Assembly (NCBI GenBank): GCA_903873395.1
Contig: CAIQOJ010000014.1
Span: 1-40,117 of the forward strand
DNA length: 40,117 nt
Direction: 5' to 3'
Origin: an uncultured Acidimicrobiaceae bacterium
GTDB taxonomy: Bacteria > Actinomycetota > Acidimicrobiia > Acidimicrobiales > RAAP-2
Part shown: in pieces, positions 24,098 through 36,535 of the stretch
Position numbering within the stretch: position 1 is the first letter of the stretch
Layout of the letters: each line of letters opens with the position of its first letter
The notes under the pieces: model-generated
The model's input: the letters and a program-made list of their open reading frames with translations, nothing else
What the model was told of the DNA's origin: nothing
Databases searched by the model: none
Made by a program: the position numbers and the translations under genes

Positions 24098-25174
24098 TCA
24101 GATCGAAAGAGGTGCGTGCTCGAGCAGCGGCAGCACCAGCTGAGCGAACCTCCGACACTCGTCGAGGTGGGGGTAGCCCGACAGGATGAACGCATCCATG
24201 CCGAGGGCCCGGTAGCGCTCGAGTTTGGTCGCCACTTGGGAAGGATCTCCTACGATCGCTGCTCCACATCCTGATCGGGCCCTCCCGATGCCGGTCCACA
24301 ACACCGATTCGAGATAGCCATCGGCATCGGCCAGGTCTCGAAGTTCGGCCTGGCGGGCCACCCCGGTTGAGGTGGCGTCGAGGGACCGACTGCGGATGGC
24401 CTTACCCTCGTCCGGATCGAGTGCCGAGACCAGATGGCGAGCTGCATCCCGTGCCTGGCCTTCGGTCTCGCGCACCACGACATGGACCCGATAGCCAAAT
24501 CGCAACGTCCGACCATGGGAGGCGGCTCGGGCACGGAGGTCGGCCACCACTGCAGCCACACGCTCTTCGGTGTCGGGCCACATCAGGTAGACGTCAGCCA
24601 CTCGCGCAGCCATCTCTCGTGCATGCTCGGAGAGTCCACCGACATAGATGGGAGGACAGCCACCTGACACCGTCGCCACCCGTGGCGGATCCAGATGCAG
24701 GTCGTAGAAGTCGCCGGATCGATCTGTTGATCGACCATCGAGAAGATCACGAATGATCTCGACAGTCTCGATGGTCCTCTGATACCGGGGACCTGGATCC
24801 AACGACTCACCGGGAAGGTCGCTCGAGATGACGTTGATGGTCAAGCGACCACCGAGGAGATGGTCGAGAGTTGCCAACTGGCGAGCAAGTTGCGGTGGCC
24901 ACACCTCGCCGGCTCGCACGGCGACGAGCAGGCGGATCTGTTTGGTCGTGCGAGCCACCGCAGCGGCGAAGGCCACCGTGTCGATGCCCAGCGCATAACC
25001 AGAGGGCAAGAGCACGTTGTCAAAACCCAGGCGATCTGCCTCGCTCACGATGGCCTCGCAGTGCTCGACCGAACTCACAAGTCGCTGGTCGGGGACACCG
25101 AGAACCTCATAGTCGTCATCGCACAGTGCGCCAAACCAGCTGATCTCGGGGGGGACAGCCTGCGGTGCAGTCAC
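24098..25174 (-). CDS. LLM-class flavin-dependent monooxygenase (SsuD-like)
   Basis: About 358 residues of bacterial luciferase-like TIM barrel. The start is taken at the GTG at 25174 (VTAPQAVPPEISWFGALCDD), because the longer frame from 25267 adds an unlikely Arg-rich stretch. Motifs: EADRLGFDNVLLPSGY, TKQIRLLVAVRAGEVWPPQL, a GGRLTINVISSDLPGE segment close to SsuD and to nitrilotriacetate-type monooxygenases, GDFYDLHLDPP and PPIYVGGLSEHA. It uses FMNH2 and oxygen; alkanesulfonate is one possible substrate, but no ssu transporter or reductase is present. It shares no intergenic base with the convergent Gfo/Idh/MocA gene and diverges from the sulfotransferase. Confidence 0.9.
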   Translation of the reverse strand: MTAPQAVPPEISWFGALCDDDYEVLGVPDQRLVSSVEHCEAIVSEADRLGFDNVLLPSGYALGIDTVAFAAAVARTTKQIRLLVAVRAGEVWPPQLARQLATLDHLLGGRLTINVISSDLPGESLDPGPRYQRTIETVEIIRDLLDGRSTDRSGDFYDLHLDPPRVATVSGGCPPIYVGGLSEHAREMAARVADVYLMWPDTEERVAAVVADLRARAASHGRTLRFGYRVHVVVRETEGQARDAARHLVSALDPDEGKAIRSRSLDATSTGVARQAELRDLADADGYLESVLWTGIGRARSGCGAAIVGDPSQVATKLERYRALGMDAFILSGYPHLDECRRFAQLVLPLLEHAPLSI

Positions 25175-25300
25175 GAGGTCGATCCTATGGGGTGCGGAGA
25201 GGCGCAGCCTGGGTGCACCTCGGTGCGGACACGCCGAATTCCAGAGGCGCCGTAGTACCGTGTCCACCGTGGTTCACCCCGTGACTCCGAGGCACCGCTG

Positions 25301-26164
25301 ATGGATGCTCGAGACCGAGCGCGCCATCTGTTCTTGAAGCTGCCGACCGGCATCCAACGTCGAGCGCTCAAGCAGACCGGACGACACCAGCCGTGGGAAG
25401 ACGGCCAAGCACCTCAAGCTCCTCCGTGCCCAGAGGGCATGACGGTCGGACCACCGGACTTCGTCGGCGTCGGCGTTCCTAAGTCAGGTACGTCATGGTG
25501 GTTCGCCCTCCTCCTGGCCCACCCTGACATGCACGGGCCGTTGAAGAAGGAGTTGCTTTTCTTCAACCGGGTCTTCTTCGAGAAGTACCGGGACCGCACG
25601 TGGACCGAAGAAGATCTCGCGCCCTACCACCAGTGGTTTCCGAGACCCGCTGGATCAATCACCGGAGAGTGGACTCCGTCCTACATCTTCTGGCACCGCC
25701 TGCCTCCTCTCTTAAGGATGACGGCCCCGAAGGCCAAGGTTCTCATCCTCCTGCGAGATCCCATCGAGCGCTACCAGTCCGACATCTCCCGGCACATGAA
25801 CAAGGACCGACTCAGTTACGTCCGCTATCGCAGCCTGGCCAGAGGGTTCTACTCTGCCGACCTCCAGCCTTGGGAAGCCGAGTACGACCCGTCCGAGATG
25901 TTGGTCATGCAGTATGAGGCGTGTGTGGCCGACCCAGCCAGCCACGTGGCTGCCACCTACCGGTTCCTCGGACTCGACGACACCTTCGTGCCACCCCAAC
26001 TCCAAGCCGGAGTCAACGTGACGAGGAGCAAGCTCGACATCGAGCCGGGCTTCGCCCATCTGCTGACTGAGCTCTACGAGCCCGACGTCGTTCGCCTTGT
26101 GGCACGGTATCCGCAGATCGACCTGAACCTCTGGCCTAACTTCACCTACCTGGCCGGCGACTGA
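25301..26164 (+). CDS. PAPS-dependent sulfotransferase family protein
   Basis: A 287-residue sulfotransferase. The 5'-phosphosulphate loop is GVGVPKSGTSWWFALLLAHP (PKSGTSW at 60-66). The 3'-phosphate motif is VLILLRDPIERYQSDISRH, with Arg153 and Ser161 in place. It resembles heparan-sulphate/Stf0-like bacterial transferases with the conserved pattern KELLFFN and GEWTPSYI. It would transfer sulphate from PAPS to a hydroxyl on a lipid or polysaccharide; the acceptor is unknown. No signal peptide or membrane helix. Start ATG at 25301, 126 bases from the divergent LLM gene. A bulged hairpin at 26173-26198 follows the stop. Confidence 0.9.
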   Translation: MDARDRARHLFLKLPTGIQRRALKQTGRHQPWEDGQAPQAPPCPEGMTVGPPDFVGVGVPKSGTSWWFALLLAHPDMHGPLKKELLFFNRVFFEKYRDRTWTEEDLAPYHQWFPRPAGSITGEWTPSYIFWHRLPPLLRMTAPKAKVLILLRDPIERYQSDISRHMNKDRLSYVRYRSLARGFYSADLQPWEAEYDPSEMLVMQYEACVADPASHVAATYRFLGLDDTFVPPQLQAGVNVTRSKLDIEPGFAHLLTELYEPDVVRLVARYPQIDLNLWPNFTYLAGD

Positions 26165-26172
26165 GCGCCCAC

Positions 26173-26198
26173 GTCGGTCACGTGTGAAGTGATCCGAC
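26173..26198 (+). terminator. Terminator-like hairpin after the sulfotransferase gene
   Basis: GTCGGTCAC (26173-26181) pairs with GTGA and CCGAC (26189-26192, 26194-26198) with one bulged T at 26193 and a 7-nt loop. It begins 8 bases after the sulfotransferase stop. It could also stop transcription coming from the opposite direction past the tRNA gene. No T-run. Confidence 0.5.
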
Positions 26199-26310
26199 CA
26201 GCGCATTCACCTCCTGAGCGGAGGGCCTCACGGCTGCACGTCAGGGCGGAGATGATGCACTGAACGTTGTCGGAGGACCACAGGTCTGTTGGCCTGCGAA
26301 CGAGGGTTGG

Positions 26311-26387
26311 TGGTGGGGCTAGCAAGAATCGAACTTGCGACCTCAGCATTATCAGTGCTGCGCTCTAACCAACTGAGCTATAGCCCC
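26311..26387 (-). tRNA. tRNA-Ile (anticodon GAT), CCA encoded
   Basis: Read on the minus strand this folds as a standard cloverleaf: acceptor GGGGCTA with TAGCCCC, D-arm GCTC/GAGC, anticodon stem CAGCA/TGCTG with loop CTGATAA (anticodon GAT), and T-arm GCAAG/CTTGC with loop TTCGATT. The discriminator A is followed by an encoded CCA at 26313-26311. A tRNA-Ile downstream of gyrA on the same strand is typical of actinobacteria. The tRNA-Ala that often follows it is not seen here. Confidence 0.97.
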
Positions 26388-26455
26388 CTAGGACGAAGGG
26401 ACACGCTACACCACTGCCGAACCGGCGTTCCTACCGGCCCGGCTCCAGTGCAGGC

Positions 26456-28939
<2,484 letters not shown>

Positions 28940-29004
28940 GCACTGTCCCCGTCTGCGTCGTCAGTCGTATCAGCGAGCAACCCGGTCGCCCGGGTGCCCG
29001 TCGG

Positions 29005-30975
<1,971 letters not shown>

Positions 30976-31144
30976 TCAGCGAGTGGGAGCCGATTCGCCA
31001 GTGACGCTGAACATGCGCTCAGCGCACCTCCGAACCGTCAGGCATCCCCCGGATCCAATGCACCACTCTACCGCCCCGTTGCGACACGACGGCCCATACC
31101 GGCTTGATTCTCCCTACTTGGCCCTCATCGTCGTTGGGGACCTC

Positions 31145-31462
31145 CTAGCGCTGAATCCGGACCTCTAGGGACGCTGGGCGCTCAGTGTTGGTCTCGGCGG
31201 CCACTCGATCCAAGACGGTGTCGGCCAGTCGGCGAACCTGGGTGGCCCAGGCCGGGTGATCACAGGCCACCACCAAGGCTTCGGGGGTGAGACGCAGCGG
31301 GCGGACATGTTCAGCCATGGCAGGTCCGACGATGTCTTCCCAGTTGGCAAAGATCCGCGAGGAGGCCTGCACGCCCTCCATGCCGAAGCGCCGGGAGAGA
31401 GCCTCTAGCGAGCCGTCGAGTGGTCGCGGCCCTGACGGTCGTTCGGGCTCGAAGGGGCTCAT
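31145..31462 (-). CDS. DUF721/DciA-like protein
   Basis: A 105-residue protein of the DUF721 family, found beside recF in many actinobacteria. Members related to DciA act as replicative helicase operators, recruiting DnaB at the origin. The conserved core is visible: IFANWEDIVGPAMAEHVRPL and LTPEALVVACDHPAWATQVR, then LADTVLDRV. The N-terminus is Pro/Arg-rich and probably disordered. Its ATG overlaps the recF stop by four bases (ATGA), so translation is coupled to recF. Given its location at the origin, a helicase-loading role is a reasonable inference. An intergenic stretch of about 190 bases follows. Confidence 0.85.
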   Translation of the reverse strand: MSPFEPERPSGPRPLDGSLEALSRRFGMEGVQASSRIFANWEDIVGPAMAEHVRPLRLTPEALVVACDHPAWATQVRRLADTVLDRVAAETNTERPASLEVRIQR

Positions 31463-32550
31463 GCGATCGAGGCCGGGGTGATCTGGCCTCCCGCGACCAC
31501 CTCGTATACCCGTGCTGCTTGTACTTCGGGTGGCGGTGGGAGCGCTGTCGTGAGCAGGGCTTGGCCGGGAGGCAGGCCGGCCAGCAGTGCACTCGCGCGG
31601 TGAGGGTCGAGTTCCGAGAACACGTCGTCGAGAAGGAGTACTGGAGCGGTGCCCACCGTGGTCGTGGCCAACTCGTGGGCTGCGAGTTGCAGGGCGAGGG
31701 CCAGTGATCGCTGCTCACCTTGAGATGCGTGGGTGCGGGCGGGCATACCCGACAAGGTCAGGTCCAACTCATCGCGATGGGGACCGACCGTTGTCACCCC
31801 CCGGGCGAGGTCTTGGGTTCGTGCGCCGAGGAGTGCTTCGCCCAATGCTCCATCCCAGGAACGGACGTAGGTCATTCCCACATCGGTGATGACCCCGGCC
31901 AAGCGCTCGTAGTGAGTGGTGACCAGGGGGAGGAGTCGTTGGACCAACTCCTCACGGGCCACGACAAGTTGCGTGCCCTGTTCGTCGAGCCGGGCGTCCC
32001 ACACCTCCAAGGTGACAGCCGCATCAGCGGACAGGGTGCGCCCTGCGGAGCGCAGTAGAGCGGCTCGCTGGCGAAGGATCTTCTCTACGTCTTCGGCACA
32101 GCGAAACGAACGCGGTTCAACCACCGACAGCTGTTCGTCAAGGAAGTGCCGGCGCTCGGACGGTCCACTTCGGACGACACCGATGTCTTCTGGGGAGAAC
32201 ACGGTGACACGCAACGCGTCGTGGAGGTCGATGCGTCGCCTGACGCGTTGACGGTTCACCAGAGTGCGGGAGGGACCACTCGTGTTGATCTCCGCCTCGA
32301 TGCTCACCAGTCGTCCTTCAACTTCGGTTTCAGCTCGAAGGATGGCCTGAGTAGACCCCTGACGGATCAACGCTTCTTTGGGAGATCCTCGAAACGACTG
32401 CAATCTGGCCAGATAGGCGACGGCCTCCAGGATGCTGGTCTTACCTACACCGTTGTTGCCGGTGACGACTGTTGTTCCTTCTGGATCCAGTTCGAGATGA
32501 GCGGATCCGATGATGCGGAAGTCGGTAATAGCCAGCGAGCCGAGGTGCAC
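31459..32550 (-). CDS. recF: DNA replication and repair protein RecF
   Basis: 363 residues. A SMC-like ATPase that loads RecA at gapped DNA. Walker A GNNGVGKTS (31-39), signature ASQGEQRSLALALQL, and Walker B VLLLDDVFSELDPHR. The N-terminus MHLGSLAITDFRIIGSAHLE is standard for the family. GTG start at 32550, only 22 bases after the dnaN stop, so dnaN-recF-dciA form one operon. No clear ribosome site precedes the GTG, which suggests translational coupling with dnaN. The C-terminus (VYEVVAGGQITPASIA) overlaps the next gene. Confidence 0.96.
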   Translation of the reverse strand: MHLGSLAITDFRIIGSAHLELDPEGTTVVTGNNGVGKTSILEAVAYLARLQSFRGSPKEALIRQGSTQAILRAETEVEGRLVSIEAEINTSGPSRTLVNRQRVRRRIDLHDALRVTVFSPEDIGVVRSGPSERRHFLDEQLSVVEPRSFRCAEDVEKILRQRAALLRSAGRTLSADAAVTLEVWDARLDEQGTQLVVAREELVQRLLPLVTTHYERLAGVITDVGMTYVRSWDGALGEALLGARTQDLARGVTTVGPHRDELDLTLSGMPARTHASQGEQRSLALALQLAAHELATTTVGTAPVLLLDDVFSELDPHRASALLAGLPPGQALLTTALPPPPEVQAARVYEVVAGGQITPASIA

Positions 32551-32572
32551 GAGGAGGCGGCCTACAGACCGG

Positions 32573-33703
32573 TCAGGGTACGCGAACGGGCATCAAGAGG
32601 TAGCGGAACTCGGTGTCCTCGGCAGCTCGCACGGTTGCCGGTTTGGATGAGTCGACAGTCTCGAGGAGCACCACGTCTCCCGTCACGGCGTCCACTCCCT
32701 CGATCAGATAGGTCGGATTGAACGCGATGGTCAGATCCTCACCTTCGAAGTCGGCATCGACTGTCTCGCTGGCGTCTCCCACTTCTTGGGAGACGACGGT
32801 CAGATCTACGCCACCAGGGCGCATGGACAGACGCACGGGCGTCATGTTGTCCTTGACCAACAACCGGACTCGCCGCAGGGCGTCAAGAAGGGAGTCCTTC
32901 CCGACATGCAAACGGTTGGGGTACTCCGCAGGGATCAGCTGGCGATAGTCCGGATAGGTGCCGTCAAGCAATGTGGTCGACACCTTGACCTCGCCGACCG
33001 TGAATGTGATGTTGCGTTCGCTGATCGACAGACCGACCATCGGGCCCTCACCATCATCTCCTTCACCACTACGACCCGTTGTGCTGAGACCGGAGATCCG
33101 AAGGAGTTCCATGAGGGCTCGTGAGGGCACAAGGATCTGGGATGCACCGGAGAGCGCATCGCTACCAACGAGATCTCGCAAGGCGAGGCGGTAGGAGTCG
33201 GTGGCAACCATCCGAACGCCGGTGCCCTCTGGGGCGATCAAGACACCGGTCAGCAGCGGGCGGGCGTCGTCGTTGGAGGCTGCTCGCACCACTTGGCGCA
33301 ATGCTCCTGACAGCGCTGCAGCCGAGAGGAATGTTGCTGGTGGAGCAGGTTCAGGAATATTGGGAAAGTCGTCGAGGGAGAACGTTCGCAAGCTGAACCT
33401 TGATCGAGCTGCTCCGATCTCGATCTTGTCGCCTTCAGCCTCGATGGTGACAGCGCCGGGCTCAAGGTTGCGGACGATGTCAGCCAGGAGCTTGGCCGGT
33501 GCAACACAAGCGCCGTCGTCAAGACCGATGGCTTCCGTGGAGACGTGAACCGTGAGATCCAAATCGGTACCGATCACCGACAGGGTGTTCCCTGTGGATT
33601 CCAAGCGGAGTCCGCTCAGTGCTACTGCTCCTGTTCGACCCACTGCGCGCCCGGCGACGGCCAGGGCTTCGACCAGTGAGTCTCGCTCGCATCGAAACTT
33701 CAC
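32573..33703 (-). CDS. dnaN: DNA polymerase III beta sliding clamp
   Basis: 376 residues, normal length. It starts MKFRCERDSLVEALAVAGRAVG at GTG 33703 with AAAGGA upstream. The three-domain clamp pattern is seen: an N-terminal SGLRLESTGNTLSVIGTDLD, a middle FPNIPEPAPPATFLSAAALS, a YRLALRDLVG block, and the C-terminal EDTEFRYLLMPVRVP tail that forms the binding pocket for clamp partners. It lies downstream of the dnaN-dnaA intergenic region, in the same direction as dnaA, as expected. Confidence 0.97.
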   Translation of the reverse strand: MKFRCERDSLVEALAVAGRAVGRTGAVALSGLRLESTGNTLSVIGTDLDLTVHVSTEAIGLDDGACVAPAKLLADIVRNLEPGAVTIEAEGDKIEIGAARSRFSLRTFSLDDFPNIPEPAPPATFLSAAALSGALRQVVRAASNDDARPLLTGVLIAPEGTGVRMVATDSYRLALRDLVGSDALSGASQILVPSRALMELLRISGLSTTGRSGEGDDGEGPMVGLSISERNITFTVGEVKVSTTLLDGTYPDYRQLIPAEYPNRLHVGKDSLLDALRRVRLLVKDNMTPVRLSMRPGGVDLTVVSQEVGDASETVDADFEGEDLTIAFNPTYLIEGVDAVTGDVVLLETVDSSKPATVRAAEDTEFRYLLMPVRVP

Positions 33704-33774
33704 GGATGCGTCCTTTCTGTGTGGACAGCTTCTTCATTAATTAATTGAATTTGGTAGTGATGGTAATAAGCCCT

Positions 33775-33789
33775 GTGGATTGTGGATGA
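33775..33789. promoter_or_regulatory. Overlapping DnaA-box-like pair
   Basis: TGTGGATTG (33775-33783; two mismatches to the reverse box TGTGGATAA) and TGTGGATGA (33781-33789; one mismatch) overlap by three bases. They adjoin the AT-rich segment, as expected for boxes that direct DnaA to the unwinding element. Confidence 0.6.
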
Positions 33790-33937
33790 ACGGGCATTCT
33801 CCCAGTTCAGGGGCCTCATATCCGTCCACGCGCTTTCCACCGAAGGCCGGAGTTGCCCGTAGGCCGGGGCGGTCGCCGGGTGAAGGCTATGGACAACCCT
33901 GCATCGGTGCACAGATGTAACTTTCCTGTACACGAGG

Positions 33938-33946
33938 TTCTCCACA
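33938..33946. promoter_or_regulatory. DnaA-box-like site
   Basis: TTCTCCACA differs from the consensus TTATCCACA at one base. It lies about 35 bases downstream of the dnaA stop codon, inside the putative origin. Confidence 0.55.
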
Positions 33947-33980
33947 GGTTGATGACAAGCTGAGTATGAGAAGGATCCTC

Positions 33981-35369
33981 TCATGAGCCGCTCTTAATGC
34001 GCACGATGAGGTCGGTCACCTGGTTGTAGATCTGGCGACGCTCCTTCATGAGGCCCTCGATCTTGGTCACTGCGTGGATCACTGTGGCGTGATCCCGTCC
34101 TCCGAACTCACGGCCGATGGCCGGGTAACTGAAGTCGGTGAGTTCACGGAAGACGTACATGGAGATCTGCCGAGCGGTCACAAGGGGACGGCGTCGATTG
34201 GGACCGGTGAGCTCGTCGATGCTGAATCCGAAGGTCTCCGAAGTTGCATCCAAGATGACCTGGGGTGTGACCCTTCGAGGCTGGCCTGCTGCGACGATGT
34301 CGGAGAGTACGTCTTCGGCCAACTCGAGGCTCAGAGGCTGCCGGTTCAGGCTGGCGAACGCTGTGACGCGGATGAGCGCACCTTCAAGCTCGCGAATGTT
34401 GTCCTTGACGTTGGATGCGATGAATTCGAGCACGTCATCAGGAACGTCGACCTGCTGACGCTCCGCTTTGGTCTGCAGGATGGCGAGACGAGTCTCGAGC
34501 TCCGGCGGCTGGACCTCGGTGATGAGACCAGAGAGGAAGCGGCTTCGCAGGCGATCTTCCAAGGTGGCGATCGACTTGGGCGGCCGGTCTGACGTGAGCA
34601 CGATCTGCTTCGAGGCGCCGTACAGCGAGTTGAAGGTATGGAAGAACTCTTCTTGGAGCGACTCCTTGCGCTCCATGAACTGAACGTCGTCGATCAAGAG
34701 GACGTCACACTCGCGATAGCGGCGCTTGAACTCTGCCGTTGCTGCATTGCGGATGGCATCGACGAACTCGTTCATGTAGGTCTCGGTTGTCACATAACGG
34801 ACATGTCGGCCCGGAAAATGCTCGTTGACGTAGTTCCCGATGGCATGGAGGAGGTGGGTCTTGCCCAAACCAGCCTCGCCGTAGATGAACAGGGGGTTGT
34901 AGGACCGGGCAGGCGTCTCGGCGACAGACTGAGCTGCTGCATGGGCGAAGCGGTTCGAGGAGGCGATCACGAAGGTGTCGAAGGTGTAGCGGGGATCGAG
35001 TTGAGGTTGCGGTGTTCCTGAGCGACCGAACGACGACGACGTCTTGGCGCTCGCCACCTTCGAACTTGCAGTCTCGGCGGGAGCAGGAGAGGTCGGTTCG
35101 GCCTCGTACTCAACGGCTTCGACAGCCACAACTTCGAGCCGCACCACGACCTCGCGACCCAAGCTCGTGACCACGGTGTCTTGGATGAGGCCCAAGAACC
35201 TGGCATCGACCCGATCGCGGATGAGTGTGTTGGGTACGGCAAGCACGAGAGCATCGTCCGTGAAGCTCACTGGATAGATGTCGGCCAAATAGGCGTGCCA
35301 GCTAGCCTCGGATACCTGTTCTTTTAAGGCGTCCGCGCAGGTTGTCCACATCGCGTTGGTCTTGTCCAC
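33981..35369 (-). CDS. dnaA: Chromosomal replication initiator DnaA
   Basis: About 462 residues from the GTG at 35369, which follows GGAGA by five bases. The frame is open to a GTG at 35417, but that codon lies inside a perfect DnaA box, so the shorter start is preferred. Domain I begins near [21 protein letters not shown] Pro/Ala/Ser-rich domain II linker follows. Domain [23 protein letters not shown], Walker [10 protein letters not shown] (about 164-172), Walker [10 protein letters not shown], and sensor LTSDRPPKS. Domain IV has the DnaA signature [17 protein letters not shown] for box recognition. It initiates replication at the adjacent oriC. Confidence 0.97.
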   Translation of the reverse strand: MDKTNAMWTTCADALKEQVSEASWHAYLADIYPVSFTDDALVLAVPNTLIRDRVDARFLGLIQDTVVTSLGREVVVRLEVVAVEAVEYEAEPTSPAPAETASSKVASAKTSSSFGRSGTPQPQLDPRYTFDTFVIASSNRFAHAAAQSVAETPARSYNPLFIYGEAGLGKTHLLHAIGNYVNEHFPGRHVRYVTTETYMNEFVDAIRNAATAEFKRRYRECDVLLIDDVQFMERKESLQEEFFHTFNSLYGASKQIVLTSDRPPKSIATLEDRLRSRFLSGLITEVQPPELETRLAILQTKAERQQVDVPDDVLEFIASNVKDNIRELEGALIRVTAFASLNRQPLSLELAEDVLSDIVAAGQPRRVTPQVILDATSETFGFSIDELTGPNRRRPLVTARQISMYVFRELTDFSYPAIGREFGGRDHATVIHAVTKIEGLMKERRQIYNQVTDLIVRIKSGS

Positions 35370-35429
35370 GTGGGTCTCCGCCCTCGTCGTGCGCAATTCG
35401 TCCACACGGTTATCCACATCTGTGGACAG
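35342..35429. promoter_or_regulatory. DnaA-box cluster at the 5' end of dnaA, including a perfect box
   Basis: TTATCCACA at 35410-35418 is a perfect box. Nearby are TTGTCCACA (35342-35350, one mismatch), TTGTCCACG (35362-35370, two) and TGTGGACAG (35421-35429, two on the reverse). The perfect box covers the alternative upstream GTG (35415-35417). The cluster is placed to let DnaA repress its own gene and may also form part of the origin. Confidence 0.75.
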
Positions 35430-35723
35430 CCGATGGTCAATGAGCCAACCGAAGAGGATTCCCGGTGACTCAGCTCGTTTTTTCTTCAGTTCCGTCGACC
35501 CCCGTTCCGAGGGCCAAGAACTGCCAGCTGGCTACAGTTGGGCCAGAGCGGGAACGGTACACGCTCGGCGAGGAGCGTGCTCAGGAGATCCGAGTAGAGC
35601 GCAGAGCGCGTTCGCGCCTAGCATGGTGCCGACTGCCCGGTCCCTGATGACCGAATCCCTGTCGAGCCGGGCTTCCGGCGTTCGTTGTCCAGGGCTGTGC
35701 AGGAGACGTCGAGAAGGAAGTGG
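35370..35723. other. dnaA-rpmH divergent intergenic region
   Basis: About 350 bases with no supported gene. It holds the dnaA-side DnaA-box cluster (to 35429), a TC-rich tract (TCGTTTTTTCTTCAG near 35474-35488), and presumably the divergent promoters of dnaA and of the rpmH operon. I could not define -35/-10 elements with confidence. Confidence 0.6.
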
Positions 35724-35727
35724 ATGT

Positions 35728-35862
35728 ATGAAGCGCACCTATCAACCCAACGTTCGCAAGCGGGCGAAGACCCACGGGTTCCGCAAGCGAATGTCGACAA
35801 AGGCCGGCCGAGCAGTGATTCGGGCGCGTCGGGCCAAGGGACGCCAACGCCTGTCGGTGTGA
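35728..35862 (+). CDS. rpmH: Large ribosomal subunit protein bL34
   Basis: A 44-residue, very basic protein, [20 protein letters not shown] at its N-terminus, and ending [11 protein letters not shown]: a textbook L34, at the normal length. Its ATG at 35728 follows AAGGA (35714-35718) by nine bases. A second ATG, in the rnpA frame, sits just four bases upstream at 35724. It opens the rpmH-rnpA-yidD-yidC-jag operon. Confidence 0.99.
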   Translation: MKRTYQPNVRKRAKTHGFRKRMSTKAGRAVIRARRAKGRQRLSV

Positions 35863-36239
35863 CCAGTGACCGCCTTCGGCGGTCGCCGATGGCCCCGATT
35901 CAGTCGCACCAGACCTACGCCGACCTGCGCTCACGTGCAGTGAGGGGTAGATCGGGGCCCATCTCGGTGGGATTCGTGCCACAGCCGACCTGGTTGCGAT
36001 CTGAAGTTGCCTATGCGGTGGGTCGGAAGGTCGGTGGGGCGGTTGTCCGCAACAGGCTGCGCCGCAGGATGCGGGCGGTCCTCGCCGATAAGGCCGAACA
36101 CCTTCCGGTTGGTGCGTACCTGGTGCGATGTGGACCGGAAAGCCCATCGTTGACATTCGAGCAACTGAAGGAAGCCATGACCCAAGCACTGGAGAAGGCC
36201 ACCGCCACCCGGCGGACGACGCCGAACCCAGCCCAATGA
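35859..36239 (+). CDS. rnpA: RNase P protein component (possible longer form from 35724)
   Basis: 126 residues from the GTG at 35859, which overlaps the rpmH stop (GTGA). The N-terminal DRLRRS box, an [20 protein letters not shown] core and the RNR motif [20 protein letters not shown] are those of the RNase P protein, which binds the P RNA and tRNA precursors. No ribosome site precedes the GTG. The same frame is open upstream through all of rpmH to an ATG at 35724, giving a 171-residue form with an N-terminal extension ([20 protein letters not shown] and onwards). Translation from 35724 would be as in Thermus. Its stop overlaps the yidD start by four bases. Confidence 0.93.
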   Translation: MTSDRLRRSPMAPIQSHQTYADLRSRAVRGRSGPISVGFVPQPTWLRSEVAYAVGRKVGGAVVRNRLRRRMRAVLADKAEHLPVGAYLVRCGPESPSLTFEQLKEAMTQALEKATATRRTTPNPAQ

Positions 36240-36535
36240 TGGACGTTTCCACCTCGGAGGCAACTCCTGTTGCCCCGCAGAGTTCATTGCCGGTCCCCAG
36301 AGCCCCCTCGGCAACGACGAAACTCCTGCTCGGGGCCGTCCACCTCTATCAGTCCGCTCGTGCAGGTCGGCCCACAGGATGTCGCTACCTGCCCAGTTGC
36401 TCGGAGTATGCGTGTCAGGCTCTTGAGGAGCATGGACCGGTCAGAGGTTCGGGCCTGACCATCCGCCGCCTGACCCGCTGCACCCCTTGGGGCGGCCACG
36501 GATTCGACCCAGTTCCTGATCGGAGAGCCCAGTGA
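36236..36535 (+). CDS. yidD: Membrane protein insertion efficiency factor YidD
   Basis: 99 residues. The family pattern is clear: [35 protein letters not shown], and [18 protein letters not shown]. It has three cysteines (CRY, SCSEYAC and RC) as in the family. A roughly 25-residue N-terminal extension rich in Ser/Pro/Thr is longer than in E. coli. YidD is an amphipathic membrane-associated protein that aids YidC-dependent insertion. ATGATG at 36236 overlaps the rnpA stop, and the yidC GTG overlaps its own stop. Confidence 0.95.
   Translation: MMDVSTSEATPVAPQSSLPVPRAPSATTKLLLGAVHLYQSARAGRPTGCRYLPSCSEYACQALEEHGPVRGSGLTIRRLTRCTPWGGHGFDPVPDRRAQ

Larger units (their letters stand above)
33704..33980. 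other. Putative replication origin (dnaA-dnaN intergenic region)
   Basis: A 277-bp non-coding region between dnaA and dnaN, the usual oriC site in actinobacteria. It contains an AT-rich segment with TTAATTAATTGAAT at about 33738-33751, unusual for this GC-rich window and a candidate unwinding element, next to DnaA-box-like sites at 33775-33789 and 33938-33946. There are also weaker TGTGGACAG (33720-33728) and TTTCCACC-type sites. Boxes continue across dnaA on its 5' side (35342-35429), so the origin may be bipartite. Confidence 0.75.

Noticed and set aside
26177..26186. TCACGTG cores at about 26179 and 19859, considered as extra parS sites
   Set aside because: The flanking TTT/AAA of parS are missing, so they are only partial matches; a 12-base match at least is expected.
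26146..26349. Frame overlapping the tRNA-Ile gene
   Set aside because: It reads through the tRNA and has no coding features.
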